A program made the position numbers and the translations under genes. Of a DNA stretch of 64,000 nt, positions 54,983-64,000 are shown one piece after another. The DNA comes from Flagellimonas taeanensis (lineage in GTDB: Bacteria; Bacteroidota; Bacteroidia; Flavobacteriales; Flavobacteriaceae): NCBI RefSeq assembly GCF_003584105.1, contig NZ_QXFO01000008.1:186001-250000 (forward strand), written 5' to 3'. The first letter of the stretch is position 1. Each line of letters begins with the position of its first letter. The notes below the pieces were generated by a model. The model was not told the DNA's origin, made no database searches, and saw nothing but the letters and a program-made list of their open reading frames with translations.

Positions 54983-55498
54983 TTACTTTATCCTTTCCAC
55001 TAGGATCTTGCTCAAGCCTTTGATATGCCTTCGTCCCGTTTTGAAGTCGGTTGGGGTCAGGATCAATATACTCTCCGGCATATCCTTGATGTCTTTCCCG
55101 TCCCTTGAGGTAATCACGAACAACTGGTCACCCGTCGGGGAATTGAATATTTCATTCCAAGAGTAGACCACTTTGTAATTGTCGATGGCAACAAAGGTCA
55201 GATAGAATTCGCTGAACCGCTTTGGGCTTTCTTCTTGCAGTTCCATATCGTCCAACAATTCCTTTACCAATATTCCCTTCAATTGTTTGGCTGTCCCTCG
55301 GGGCTCTCCCATGTGGTTGGTGATCACTACGTCCCCAATGGGTTTTGAAGGATGCTTTTCAATGTCGGTCATGGTGAACTTCAGTTCTTTTTTTACCAGC
55401 CCGCTAACGACGAATTCGGTGGTCGTTTCACTTTTTTGTCCCCAAACGGACATGGAAACGACAAATAAAAGTAGTAGGGACAGGTTTTTCATTTTCAT
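54983..55498 (-). CDS. Secreted protein with molybdopterin-oxidoreductase (sulfite oxidase-like) fold
   Basis: 171 residues with signal peptide MKMKNLSLLLLFVVSMSVWG. The stretch FVVSGLVKKELKFTMTDIEKHP and LKGILVKELLDDMEL, then WNEIFNSPTGDQLFVITSRDG and the end GRRHIKGLSKILVERI follow the small sulfite-oxidase-type domain. There is no Cys anywhere, so the molybdenum ligand is missing and a catalytic role is unlikely. Its ATG overlaps the upstream stop as ATGA (4 bp), fixing the start and indicating coupled translation with the propeller protein. Confidence 0.65.
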   Translation of the reverse strand: MKMKNLSLLLLFVVSMSVWGQKSETTTEFVVSGLVKKELKFTMTDIEKHPSKPIGDVVITNHMGEPRGTAKQLKGILVKELLDDMELQEESPKRFSEFYLTFVAIDNYKVVYSWNEIFNSPTGDQLFVITSRDGKDIKDMPESILILTPTDFKTGRRHIKGLSKILVERIK

Positions 55499-56427
55499 TC
55501 CATTACAAATTTGGTTCTATAGATCTTGCTCAGGCCATTGTTGCTCCCGTAGATGTATTCCTGGAATTCTGAAATCGAACCAAAAGCTCTGGGTGCCATA
55601 TTGTTCCTTCTGCTCGTGAAATACAAAAGTTGGTTTTTCTCATCATAAAATGGGCAGTATTCCATGTATTTGGTGTTGATGGGCGCCCCAATGTTTTCCG
55701 CTTTTGCCCAGTTGCCATTGGCATCTTTTCTGGAGATATAAAGGTCTCCACTTCCAAGGCCTCCTTCTTCATTGTATTTGGAAAACAGGAGATAATCTTC
55801 TTTTCTAGAGATAAACGCATTGAACTCATAACCAGGGCTGTTGATGTTTTCATCCAACAAAGCGGGGGTGGAATAGGTGCCATTTTCCCAACGAGAAAAA
55901 TAAATATCATCTTTCCCTAGTCCATTGGGGGATTCCAAGGTGAAGTACAGGTTGTTGTTCTCACTGAGCGTCGGATAAAATTCGTTCAGATCTGAGTTGA
56001 TGGGAGCCCCCAGATTCTTTGGTTTTGACCATTCCTCCCCTAAGCCATTTCGTTCCACGTACCAAATATCGAAATCTTTTTTTTCTTGTGCGGAATCGTC
56101 CAAAGGCCTATCGGAAACAAAATACAGACGTTTTCCGTCCATGGATAAGAAAGGCTCCAAATCCATATAGACATCAGAAAAAGGCAATAGTTCGGGTGTC
56201 GTCCATTCATTGTTCTTCTTTATGATACGGGCAATTTGGGAAATTTCCTGGAATGGGCTCTGGAGGGTAAAATAGGCCTCGTCCCCGCTTTCGGAAATGC
56301 AAAAATCACGAACATTGAGGAATTGGTTGAGTGTGCTACTAAACTGGACGATTTCATTATCGCCCTGTGCCGATATCCTGTTGGCCATCAAGACGAACAG
56401 TACCCATATTCCGATTCTTTTGATCAT
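55495..56427 (-). CDS. Secreted PD40/WD40-like beta-propeller protein
   Basis: 310 residues from ATG 56427 (MIKRIGIWVLFVLMANRISAQ is a signal peptide). The body repeats units of the PD40 type: DLEPFLSMDGKRLYFVSDRP, NEFYPTLSENNNLYFTLESP, NAFISRKEDYLLFSKYNE and MEYCPFYDEKNQLLYFTSRR, each beginning with a F/P-rich turn and ending in a YF(T/V)S strand. Such propellers act as periplasmic binding or scaffold domains. Upstream partner of the sulfite-oxidase-fold protein, with which it shares a 4-bp overlap. Confidence 0.82.
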   Translation of the reverse strand: MIKRIGIWVLFVLMANRISAQGDNEIVQFSSTLNQFLNVRDFCISESGDEAYFTLQSPFQEISQIARIIKKNNEWTTPELLPFSDVYMDLEPFLSMDGKRLYFVSDRPLDDSAQEKKDFDIWYVERNGLGEEWSKPKNLGAPINSDLNEFYPTLSENNNLYFTLESPNGLGKDDIYFSRWENGTYSTPALLDENINSPGYEFNAFISRKEDYLLFSKYNEEGGLGSGDLYISRKDANGNWAKAENIGAPINTKYMEYCPFYDEKNQLLYFTSRRNNMAPRAFGSISEFQEYIYGSNNGLSKIYRTKFVME

Positions 56428-56560
56428 AATTTTAGATTTGTTTTTCCAGTAAATACTGATAATCAATACGGCTCTTCAATTTTTATCAATCCCTAGGAGC
56501 TTTATAAATGTAGCACTTTTCGACAGTATACCGATGCACTGTGTGCCTACCCTAAAATTA

Positions 56561-56584
56561 ACCATCCTTTAGGATGGTTTTTTT
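56561..56584 (+). terminator. Orphan terminator
   Basis: ACCATCCT-TT-AGGATGGT followed by seven T on the plus strand. No plus-strand gene precedes it since the tRNA 2.3 kb upstream; the minus-strand side lacks a U-run. Confidence 0.6.
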
Positions 56585-56613
56585 GCTTTGAGCCATTTCA
56601 TTTCCCAACTTTG
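56582..56613 (+). promoter_or_regulatory. Candidate promoter of the SDR gene
   Basis: TTTG (56582-56585), 20 bp, CAACTTTG (56606-56613), one mismatch in the -7 box. Predicted start near 56620. The -33 box overlaps the T-run of the orphan terminator. Confidence 0.45.
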
Positions 56614-56632
56614 GTATATAAAAACAATGATC

Positions 56633-57343
56633 ATGGAATTGAAAGATAAAGTGGCCTACATCACGGGAGGCACTAAAGGAATAGGATACGGAATCGCAGA
56701 AAGTCTTCTGGCACAGGGCATGAAAGTGGCCATTAGCGGAAGGAGCAAACAAAGTGTTGACGCAGCCATCAAGAAGCTTGGTGATAGGGACCGAGTGCTT
56801 GGACTTGTGTCGGACGTGTCCCGATTGGAGGATGAGAAAAAGGCGGTCGAGGCCATTCTTGCTGCTTGGGGACAATTGGACGTGGTGATGGCCAATGCTG
56901 GGGTAGGCCACTTTGCGCCGATTGATGAAATGACGGAACAAGATTGGCACCAAATGATCGACACCAATCTCAATGGGGTTTTCCACACCCTGAAGGCTTC
57001 TGTTGAGGCGCTAAAAAAATCGGAAGGGTACTATATGACCTTGGCCAGTTTGGCCGGCACCAATTTTTTTGCCACTGCATCGGGCTATAATGCCACCAAG
57101 TTTGGCGTGGTCGGCTTCACCCAGGCGGCCATGTTGGACCTCAGACAATACAATATCAAGGTAACGACCATAATGCCCGGTTCCGTGGCCAGTCATTTCA
57201 ACGACCATGAGCCATCGGAAAAAGATGCCTGGAAAATTCAGCCGGAAGACATTGGAAAACTTGTGGTGGATCTGCTGTTGATGCACCCTCGAACATTGCC
57301 CAGCAAAATTGAAGTGAGGCCTACGCGCCCGGACCTCAAATGA
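56633..57343 (+). CDS. Short-chain dehydrogenase/reductase
   Basis: 236 residues from ATG 56633 (MELKDKVAYITGGTKGIGYG); ATG 56627 is two codons longer. NAD(P)-binding TGGTKGIG, NAG-containing VMANAGVGHF, catalytic Ser in LASLAG and the YNATK active site are all present, followed by MPGSVASHF. Oxidises or reduces an unknown alcohol/ketone. Its stop directly abuts the stop of the convergent nuclease gene with no intergenic base. Confidence 0.93.
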   Translation: MELKDKVAYITGGTKGIGYGIAESLLAQGMKVAISGRSKQSVDAAIKKLGDRDRVLGLVSDVSRLEDEKKAVEAILAAWGQLDVVMANAGVGHFAPIDEMTEQDWHQMIDTNLNGVFHTLKASVEALKKSEGYYMTLASLAGTNFFATASGYNATKFGVVGFTQAAMLDLRQYNIKVTTIMPGSVASHFNDHEPSEKDAWKIQPEDIGKLVVDLLLMHPRTLPSKIEVRPTRPDLK

Positions 57344-60073
57344 TCAGTCCCTCTTCTCGGTGAACGGGATCTTGGGATCTAGAATGTCGTATATCAACTG
57401 ATGGAGCTTGGCCTCAAAGGAAACAAGCGTGTTTTCTTCAATGAGCGGGTTTTTGTCCTCAACAAAGGAGAATAGCCCCTGTCCTAGATTCTTAAAGGAA
57501 TAGATGCCTGCCAACAGTGAGGTTGCCCCATGCTTTTTGCGGTACATATGGGCGTAACAAAGCAGTTGAAAGGCCTTGCTCTTGTCATATTCGGTGATAA
57601 GTTCTTCCCAGTCCGTAATTTTGACGTTCTTGGGTTCTACCTTGCCTGTTTTGTAGTCAATGATCCTAATGGTCCCATCGATTTCATCCACACGGTCCAA
57701 AGTGCCTTTCAGCACTATGGGAAAGTCCAGCCCAGGAATGTTGAGGGGCACCTCATACTTTTCCTCCAAGGCCAATATTTTGATTGTGTGCCCTTTCAAG
57801 TTTTGCAGTTCCATGTCGATGAAATTCTGCAGATATTTTATGATGACATTGTACACCAAAAGGAACTTTCCTTTGGAAATGTCCACACCCGCAAGGCTTT
57901 TTTGAAAGTTTTGGGACACGGTTTCAGCAATCTGGGCCTTAAGGGCCGACATATTTTCTGTAGTCAGGATGGAATTGATCAGAGGGGTGTACAATTGTTC
58001 CAAACTGTCATGCACGATAGTACCAAAGGTATTTGCCGCAATGTTTTCCTCAACTTCTTCCAGGTCATTGATTTTCAGTATGTTCCTTTTATAGAAATCT
58101 ATTGGATTCTTGATGTAATTGGTCAAGGAGGTGGGAGAAAATCCCTTTGCTGCAAAGGTCTTTAGGTCTTCCATCAACACGGTATCCTTGTCGATGTGCA
58201 AAAGTGGCCTGGCTTCTATTTTGATTTCAGGGGACGCAATGGCATGTTCCACATAGGGCCGTATGTTCGCATCCGTCAGCAATTGGGTGATGAGCCTGCT
58301 CTTTTCCCCTCCTTCCAATACATCTGGCTCCGTATTATAGATGATGTGCACATTCTTTGCGCGTTGTATGAGTCGATAAAAGTGATAGGTGTAAATGGCG
58401 TCCTTTTCCTTATAGGTGGGCAGACCATAATCCCGTTTTACATCAAAAGGGATGAAAGAATTGTTGGATTTACCCGATGGAAGGATGCCCTCATTGACGG
58501 AGGTGATGATGACAGTTTCAAAATCGAGGTTCCTACTTTCCAACATCCCCATCAGCTGAAGCCCAGTAAGTGGTTCGCCGATAAAATCCAAGATTTCTAC
58601 GGATGACAGCTGTTTGAAGAGATTTTTGATGGACTTCAGTTCTGCCATAAAGTCCACTTTTTCCAAGTATTGCCCCAATTGGTTGAAAAGGGTATGGAAG
58701 CGGTAGAGATATTCCAGCTCAAGAGCATTTTCTTGGGATTGAAAGATAGCTTTCAAGTGCTGGATAAGCAATAGGCAATGATCTACCCATTCTTTGGGCG
58801 AAATGGATTTCTTGGGAAAGAGTAGTGCCAAGAGCTCTTTTGAGCCATCATAAGCGGAAAGCATATCCGGGGCCACATACAGCCAATTACCTTCCTTGAT
58901 GTCCTTGGCCAACGTTTTGGCAAAATCTGTTTCTTCGGAAGCCGAAAGTACCGATACATATGGATTGGATATGAATTCCAGCACGTTTTTATAGAACCAT
59001 CCTCTTTCAGAAACATTCAGGCAGAGTTCCAGATAGGTTAGGAAGAATGAATGCAGTACGGTTTTGTTCAGCGGATAGCCCATGGTGATGTTCACCTCGC
59101 CAATGGATGCTGGAACAGCTTTGAGCATGGGGTCCAGCAAGGTTTCGTCTGCCAGTACAAGGGCCGTGTTCTTTAGACCGTTCTTGTCTTTTGCCGCCAG
59201 TTCTTGTAGCAATTGGCCCACATATTTGGTCTGTGAGATATTTTTGGGAACCCCGGTAATGGCTATTTTTTTGGGCGACAGAAAACTATCCTGTGTCGTT
59301 ATTTGGTCCTGGTTTTTGAGATAGGGCCATTCACGCTGATAGTTTCGGATAAAGAGCCCGGCATCATGGATGGGGTCGTTTAGGAAATAGGCGTCGATGT
59401 CCCAATAGATGTACGCATTCCCCTGTTCCAGATAATGCTGAATGATTTGGGACTCTGCATTGTTGAGCGCATTGAAACCAACAAAAATAACAGGATTGGC
59501 ACTTGAGGCTTTTGACTGTTCGGACAAGCTTTGAACGGCAATCCTTTGGATAAGACCTTGATAGCCTGTTTTTTGGTTTAAAAGGGCAGAAGTGAATTTC
59601 CCATACATGCTCTCCAATTTGCCCCAAAGCTGAAGATAATTCTCAACGAGTTCCGTTTTTTCCTTTTGAAGGGACCAGTGGTTCAGTTCCTTTATGGCGG
59701 AAAGGTAGTTGAGGATGTCCTTGGCAGGAATCAGATAACCATCGATCTCATTGAAATCATGGAGAAGCGTCTGTCCCCATTTGATAAAGGATGAAAAATC
59801 CTCATGTTGATGGATATCGGCATCTTTATAAACGGCATATAGGTTGAACAACAGATCCACATTGCTCGATTGTGAAAGTCCGGTGAGGGCTTCTATGAAT
59901 TCCTGTATGGATAGGGTCTGTGGGCTGAACACACTCTTGGACAGTCTTTTTGAAATGTGTTTTTTCAAGAAGGTCCCCGAACGTTTGCTGGGTAGCACGA
60001 AGATGCATGAAGCAATGTCCAGTTGCTTTTTTTCCAGATCGTCCAGGACATGTTCAAGGAATGTTGTGTGCAT
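57344..60073 (-). CDS. AddB-like helicase/nuclease (PD-(D/E)XK family)
   Basis: 909 residues. The N-terminal part (IASCIFVLPSKRSGTFLKKHI) resembles an inactivated helicase domain of AddB type. About residue 560 a GLQLMGMLESRNLDFETVI segment corresponds to a helicase-2 remnant, and the C-terminal nuclease has FPIVLKGTLDRVDEI and [11 protein letters not shown], the Asp-...-Asp-x-Lys core of PD-(D/E)XK. Probably works with the AddA-like protein at 62818 in double-strand break processing. The ATG lies just beyond the terminator of the preceding ompA gene. Confidence 0.88.
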   Translation of the reverse strand: MHTTFLEHVLDDLEKKQLDIASCIFVLPSKRSGTFLKKHISKRLSKSVFSPQTLSIQEFIEALTGLSQSSNVDLLFNLYAVYKDADIHQHEDFSSFIKWGQTLLHDFNEIDGYLIPAKDILNYLSAIKELNHWSLQKEKTELVENYLQLWGKLESMYGKFTSALLNQKTGYQGLIQRIAVQSLSEQSKASSANPVIFVGFNALNNAESQIIQHYLEQGNAYIYWDIDAYFLNDPIHDAGLFIRNYQREWPYLKNQDQITTQDSFLSPKKIAITGVPKNISQTKYVGQLLQELAAKDKNGLKNTALVLADETLLDPMLKAVPASIGEVNITMGYPLNKTVLHSFFLTYLELCLNVSERGWFYKNVLEFISNPYVSVLSASEETDFAKTLAKDIKEGNWLYVAPDMLSAYDGSKELLALLFPKKSISPKEWVDHCLLLIQHLKAIFQSQENALELEYLYRFHTLFNQLGQYLEKVDFMAELKSIKNLFKQLSSVEILDFIGEPLTGLQLMGMLESRNLDFETVIITSVNEGILPSGKSNNSFIPFDVKRDYGLPTYKEKDAIYTYHFYRLIQRAKNVHIIYNTEPDVLEGGEKSRLITQLLTDANIRPYVEHAIASPEIKIEARPLLHIDKDTVLMEDLKTFAAKGFSPTSLTNYIKNPIDFYKRNILKINDLEEVEENIAANTFGTIVHDSLEQLYTPLINSILTTENMSALKAQIAETVSQNFQKSLAGVDISKGKFLLVYNVIIKYLQNFIDMELQNLKGHTIKILALEEKYEVPLNIPGLDFPIVLKGTLDRVDEIDGTIRIIDYKTGKVEPKNVKITDWEELITEYDKSKAFQLLCYAHMYRKKHGATSLLAGIYSFKNLGQGLFSFVEDKNPLIEENTLVSFEAKLHQLIYDILDPKIPFTEKRD

Positions 60074-60079
60074 ATATAA

Positions 60080-60113
60080 AAATAAAAAAGGCTCCCGGAA
60101 CGGGAGCCTTTTG
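60080..60113 (-). terminator. Terminator after ompA
   Basis: GGCTCCCG-TTC-CGGGAGCC on the minus strand followed by TTTTTTATTTTT: very strong. The U-tract ends next to the start codon of the AddB-like gene at 60073. Confidence 0.88.
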
Positions 60114-60137
60114 AAAAGAAAACTTTAGGTTTCCTTA

Positions 60138-61496
60138 TTATTTTACCAAGTTGATTTCAACTCGTCTGTTTTGCTTTCTACCAGCAGCTGTATTGTTGGT
60201 GGCGATAGGCTTAGCCTCACCGTAACCGATAGCTGTCAATCTGCTTGAAGAGATTCCTTTGTCAATCAAGAAGCTTCTTACTGAGTTGGCTCTTTCTTCA
60301 GATAGTTTTTGGTTCAAGCTCTCGCTACCAACGCTATCAGTGTGACCTTCTACAGTGAACTTGGCATTAGGATACTCGTTCAAGATTTGGATGATGTCAA
60401 CCATTACAGAAGTAGATTCTGCCTTGATGGAAGATTTACCAGTATCGAACAAGATAGTCCTTGCGTAGTCGTTCAATTGCTTCTGAACTTCTTCAGTTAC
60501 TTCTGGACAACCTTTGTTGGCAACAGTACCAGCAACTTCTGGACACTGATCGTCTTTGTCAAGTACACCATCACCATCAGTATCAGGCCATGGGCAACCT
60601 TTGTTGGCAGAAGGACCAGCTTCGTTAGGACAAGCATCGTCCTTATCGGCAACACCATCACCGTCAGCATCAGGACATCCGCCTAGGGCAGGAAGACCAG
60701 CTTCGTTAGGACAAGCATCATCTTTATCGGCAACACCGTCACCGTCAGAATCAGGACATCCGTTCATTTCTTTGGAACCAGCTTCGTTAGGACAAGCATC
60801 TTTGGAATCCTCGATACCATCACCGTCAGAATCAGGACATCCGTTGAAAGCTTCCAAACCAGCTACTTCTGGACAAGCATCGTCTTTGTCATAGATACCG
60901 TCACCATCAGTGTCAGTACCACCAAACTTGATGCTAAGACCAGCCAAATGTTGGAAATGTTTAACCAAGTAATCTTCGAAAGCGTGCTTGTACTGTGTTT
61001 GAAGGGTCAAACCGATGTTTTCAGAAAACCAGATGTTCAAACCAACACCTCCGTTTGCAGTACCAGCTCCAATTTCATCAACCCAAGTGTAACCACCGCC
61101 GATTTCAACGAAAGGATCAAGGGTTGTGTTCTTAAGGAAGTTATATTTGATGGTACCATCTATAGCGTAGTGTGAAAGGTCATCTACAGAAACATCACCG
61201 ATTTTTTCGATTCTGTTCAAGGAACCTCTAGCTCCAACAGAGAATCCATCACCGATGTACTTGGACACACCAACGTAAGATACAGAAGGCAAGATGTTCC
61301 AGTGGTCAGAGACGTTGAAGTACTCATCGAACAATGTAGTACTTGAAAACGGGTTGTTTTCATCATTGGTAGGGTAAGCATCTATTGCATTCACTCCAAT
61401 GCTCACTTGCCATGGATTATTCTCGTCTTGCGCTTGTATGTTGTTAAACCCTACAAATACTAGGGCAACAACCAATAATTTGCTAAGATGTTTCAT
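60138..61496 (-). CDS. OmpA family protein with thrombospondin type 3 repeats
   Basis: 452 residues from ATG 61496 ([23 protein letters not shown] is a signal peptide; a second ATG two codons upstream exists). An eight-stranded barrel domain (about 25-200) is followed by five or six calcium-binding thrombospondin type 3 repeats with the DTDGDGxxDKDDxCP pattern (about 205-330), then an OmpA peptidoglycan-binding domain with [27 protein letters not shown]. An outer-membrane anchor to the cell wall, among the most abundant proteins in such bacteria, consistent with its perfect promoter. Codon use within the repeats is homogeneous (GATGAC-rich DNA repeats). Confidence 0.95.
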   Translation of the reverse strand: MKHLSKLLVVALVFVGFNNIQAQDENNPWQVSIGVNAIDAYPTNDENNPFSSTTLFDEYFNVSDHWNILPSVSYVGVSKYIGDGFSVGARGSLNRIEKIGDVSVDDLSHYAIDGTIKYNFLKNTTLDPFVEIGGGYTWVDEIGAGTANGGVGLNIWFSENIGLTLQTQYKHAFEDYLVKHFQHLAGLSIKFGGTDTDGDGIYDKDDACPEVAGLEAFNGCPDSDGDGIEDSKDACPNEAGSKEMNGCPDSDGDGVADKDDACPNEAGLPALGGCPDADGDGVADKDDACPNEAGPSANKGCPWPDTDGDGVLDKDDQCPEVAGTVANKGCPEVTEEVQKQLNDYARTILFDTGKSSIKAESTSVMVDIIQILNEYPNAKFTVEGHTDSVGSESLNQKLSEERANSVRSFLIDKGISSSRLTAIGYGEAKPIATNNTAAGRKQNRRVEINLVK

Positions 61497-61530
61497 GCTC
61501 AAAATTTTAAGTTTAAGTGTTTATCAGCTG

Positions 61531-61561
61531 CAAATGTAAGTTGTTAAAAACTATTAACAAA
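61531..61561 (-). promoter_or_regulatory. Strong consensus promoter of the OmpA gene
   Basis: TTTG (61561-61558), 19 bp, TACATTTG (61538-61531): both boxes and spacing agree exactly with the Bacteroidota consensus. Predicted start near 61524, leader about 28 bases. Confidence 0.8.
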
Positions 61562-61609
61562 ATCAAATTTTCTTTTTTTTTAACGCATTACATGGAACTT
61601 TTGCAGCAT

Positions 61610-62803
61610 TTAAACGATTTTTAGAGATTTTCCAACTTTCGTAAATGCATTTATTGCATGGTCTAAATGGTGCTTTTCGTGGGCGGCCGATAATTGCACC
61701 CGGATTCGCGCCCTGCCTTTGGGCACCACTGGATAGAAGAAACCGATGACATAAATCCCTTCATCCAAGAGCATATCGGCCATTTTTTGGGAGAGTTTGG
61801 CATCGTAGAGCATTACCGGTACAATGGCGGAATCCCCATCAATAATGTCAAAACCAGCTTCCTTCATCCCTTTTTTGAAATATTCCGTATTGCTCTGGAG
61901 TTTGTCGCGTAATGAAGTGTCCTTGTCCAACATCTCAAAGACCTTGATGGACGCCCCTACAATGGCCGGAGCCAACGAATTGGAGAACAAATAGGGCCTG
62001 GAACGCTGGCGAAGTATCTCGATAATCTCCTTTTTCCCAGTGGTGTAGCCACCCATAGCCCCGCCCAAGGCCTTGCCCAAGGTTCCGGTAATGATGTCGA
62101 TGCGGTCCATGACGCCCTTTTCTTCCAAGGTTCCACGCCCTGTTTGGCCAATGAAACCTGCAGCATGGCATTCATCGATCATGACCATGGCATCATATGT
62201 ATCGGCAAGGTCACAGATCTTGTCCAATGGTGCCACAAGTCCGTCCATGGAAAAGACCCCGTCGGTCACAATGATCTTGAACCGTGCACCGTCTTTCACA
62301 CTTTGCTTCAACTGCTCCTCCAGATCGGCCATGTCATTGTTGGCATACCTGTAGCGCATGGCCTTGCACAAACGTACCCCATCTATGATGGAAGCATGGT
62401 TCAGCGAATCGGAAATGATGGCATCCTCAGCGGTCAACAAGGGTTCGAACACCCCACCATTGGCATCGAATGCCGCCGCATATAATATGGTATCCTCCGT
62501 GCCATAAAAATCAGCGATCTTTTGTTCCAGTTCCTTGTGGATGTTCTGTGTGCCGCAGATGAACCTTACGGATGACATCCCGAAGCCGTGTGTGTCCATG
62601 GCATCCTTGGCCGCTTGGATCACATCGGGGTGGGAGGACAGTCCCAAATAATTGTTGGCGCAGAAGTTGATGACCTCCTGCCCTGTGGAGATTTTTATCA
62701 CGGCCCCTTGGGGAGAGGTAATGATCCGTTCTTTTTTATACAGGCCCGCTTCTTCAATTTCTTTCAACTCTTGGGCCAAATGTTCTTTGATGTTACCGTA
62801 CAT
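61610..62803 (-). CDS. kbl: Glycine C-acetyltransferase (2-amino-3-ketobutyrate CoA ligase)
   Basis: 397 residues, alpha-oxoamine synthase family of PLP enzymes. [21 protein letters not shown] near the N-terminus, [18 protein letters not shown] with the PLP-contacting Asp and His, and the Schiff-base Lys in [18 protein letters not shown]. Cleaves 2-amino-3-ketobutyrate to glycine and acetyl-CoA in threonine breakdown; no threonine dehydrogenase gene is adjacent. Starts 14 bp after the AddA-like stop, so it belongs to that transcript. Confidence 0.95.
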   Translation of the reverse strand: MYGNIKEHLAQELKEIEEAGLYKKERIITSPQGAVIKISTGQEVINFCANNYLGLSSHPDVIQAAKDAMDTHGFGMSSVRFICGTQNIHKELEQKIADFYGTEDTILYAAAFDANGGVFEPLLTAEDAIISDSLNHASIIDGVRLCKAMRYRYANNDMADLEEQLKQSVKDGARFKIIVTDGVFSMDGLVAPLDKICDLADTYDAMVMIDECHAAGFIGQTGRGTLEEKGVMDRIDIITGTLGKALGGAMGGYTTGKKEIIEILRQRSRPYLFSNSLAPAIVGASIKVFEMLDKDTSLRDKLQSNTEYFKKGMKEAGFDIIDGDSAIVPVMLYDAKLSQKMADMLLDEGIYVIGFFYPVVPKGRARIRVQLSAAHEKHHLDHAINAFTKVGKSLKIV

Positions 62804-62817
62804 ATCTTTAATTCGTT

Positions 62818-64000
62818 TTACACAAAAATAGGTTCTATTTGCTGGTCAATATAAACAATAATGGAATGTTTGATGGTATGGCCCATTTCCTTTAGGATAT
62901 CCCCATATTGGCTGATCTGTTCTTTGTGGGATGGAGAGGGCTTGCCCGTTTTGTAGTCGATGATGGTGGCCTCGTTTCCGGAAATGACCATCCTGTCCGG
63001 GCGAAGCGAAGGGCCGTTTGCCGTCAGGATCTCCTGCTCGTTCCATATTTGGGGGCCTTCCTGAAAGAAAGCCTGTAATTTGGGATGGTCCACCACGGCC
63101 ATGATTTTTTGTTTGATATCAACCGCCGCCCCTTTTGAACAATGCCCTTCCCGCTCCAATCGCTCTAAAACAGGGTCAACATCGGCTACCGTTCGGATTT
63201 GACTCAATGCAAAATGGACGAGGTTTCCCAGTTCAATGGCCTCCATACGCCCATCGTCCCACATACGGCCCGATTTGGTGGAAATGGTGAATGCCGTATC
63301 CGCTTTGGGCCGGGTAATGTAGGGGATATGGTTATCCTTGGAACTGGCAGGGGTACTGCCCTGTTCTTTTTTGGGGAACGTCCCGACGGTATATACACCG
63401 GAGTCGTTTTCAGGAATACCCTTTTGCTGGATGTACCACAGAAAAAGGTCGGTGTATGAAGTGGCAGAATCAATGGAGGAAAGGGTCTTGGTCGTTTCCG
63501 AGATCACGAACAGGCCTTTTACCGGCCGGGTCAGGGCCACGTAGAGCACGTTCATCGAATCCAGCAAGGTTTTCTGCTCTTCTTCCATATATTTCAGTTG
63601 GGCAATCTCATTGTACTCCAACATATCCTTATTGTTGTTGATGAGAAATTCATCCAGACCCAAATCCGTTTCATTTTGGGGAACGGGCACCCATGATTTC
63701 TTTTTCTTTCGCTTATCGTCCAGTAAGGCATTGGCAAAGGGAAAGATCACAAAGGGAAATTCCAGGCCTTTGGCCTTGTGGATGGTCATGATCTTCACTG
63801 CATCCACACCATCGGGTGCAGCTATGGACAACGATTCTTTTTTTACCTCCCAATAAGTAAGGAAAGCATAGATGCTGGGGCCTTCCCTTTTTTCAAGATC
63901 CAGGACCTCGTCCATCAAGAACGAAATGTGCGCCACTGAGCCCTCGGCAAGGCCAAAATGTATTATGGCTCGCTCCAGAATGTTGAAAACGGACTCTCCT
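62818..64000 (-). CDS. AddA-like UvrD-family helicase-nuclease, C-terminal part (runs off the edge)
   Basis: The frame is open to the window end (about 394 residues visible), so the N-terminal ATPase motifs are outside. Helicase motif V is in [20 protein letters not shown], motif VI in [17 protein letters not shown]. The C-terminal PD-(D/E)XK nuclease is complete: [12 protein letters not shown], then RPDRMV and [21 protein letters not shown] at 63936 is internal. Together with the AddB-like gene it would form the RecBCD-equivalent of this genome; the two are separated by kbl and ompA. Confidence 0.85.
   Translation of the reverse strand, partial: GESVFNILERAIIHFGLAEGSVAHISFLMDEVLDLEKREGPSIYAFLTYWEVKKESLSIAAPDGVDAVKIMTIHKAKGLEFPFVIFPFANALLDDKRKKKKSWVPVPQNETDLGLDEFLINNNKDMLEYNEIAQLKYMEEEQKTLLDSMNVLYVALTRPVKGLFVISETTKTLSSIDSATSYTDLFLWYIQQKGIPENDSGVYTVGTFPKKEQGSTPASSKDNHIPYITRPKADTAFTISTKSGRMWDDGRMEAIELGNLVHFALSQIRTVADVDPVLERLEREGHCSKGAAVDIKQKIMAVVDHPKLQAFFQEGPQIWNEQEILTANGPSLRPDRMVISGNEATIIDYKTGKPSPSHKEQISQYGDILKEMGHTIKHSIIVYIDQQIEPIFV

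Noticed and set aside
60590..60910. Regularly spaced DNA repeats resembling a CRISPR array
   Set aside because: They are in frame inside the OmpA gene and encode calcium-binding thrombospondin type 3 repeats.

Overview
The window comes from a member of the Bacteroidota, almost certainly a marine Flavobacteriaceae (something like Muricauda/Allomuricauda is my guess at genus level). The evidence is the promoter grammar (TTTG - 19 bp - TAnnTTTG, perfect ahead of the ompA-type gene), A-rich leaders instead of Shine-Dalgarno sequences, and typical flavobacterial proteins: an OmpA with thrombospondin-3 repeats, a Bacteroidota-type LpxH and thymidine kinase, and 800-residue double-FtsX permeases. 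No phage, transposase, CRISPR array or rRNA is visible.

Layout. 1-1835: the 3' end of accC, a terminator and a FAD oxidoreductase. 1884-30236: one uninterrupted minus-strand block of fourteen genes. In transcription order it encodes a TolC-like outer-membrane factor, an HlyD/MacA-like adaptor, an ABC ATPase, ten consecutive paralogous FtsX/MacB-type permeases of 769-816 residues, and a second, slightly degenerate ABC ATPase. Divergent from it (30436-33614) lie a sigma-54-type response regulator, its NtrY-like kinase and a GreA/B-like protein. The 199 bp between the two units hold a perfect 9+1+9 palindrome, a sigma-54-like promoter facing the transporter genes and a -7 box facing the regulator. 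I read this as a self-contained, two-component-controlled export system in which one adaptor, one exit duct and one or two ATPases are shared by ten permeases. It is the most remarkable item in the window.

33659-54053: ordinary chromosome with a few accessory genes: a GH43 glycosidase, arfB overlapping an orphan ABC ATPase, a prolyl oligopeptidase lipoprotein, asd, mscL, alr-tdk, an unknown 229-residue protein, rsmI, a UDG-like Fe-S protein, an AhpD-like protein, an OsmC protein, a YhhN protein with recJ, an MFS exporter, lpxH with a 29-residue membrane peptide and a crotonase, a MATE exporter, a GNAT and a stress protein.

54110-56630: tRNA-Ala(GGC) with promoter and terminator, then a decayed second copy of the same tRNA, then three secreted or lipoprotein genes (the first clearly AT-rich). 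This looks like a small acquired patch behind a tRNA. 56633-64000: an SDR, an AddB-like nuclease, ompA, kbl and the C-terminal part of an AddA-like helicase-nuclease that runs off the right edge.

Only hand inspection was possible; family names rest on motifs I can see, and substrates of the permeases are unknown.
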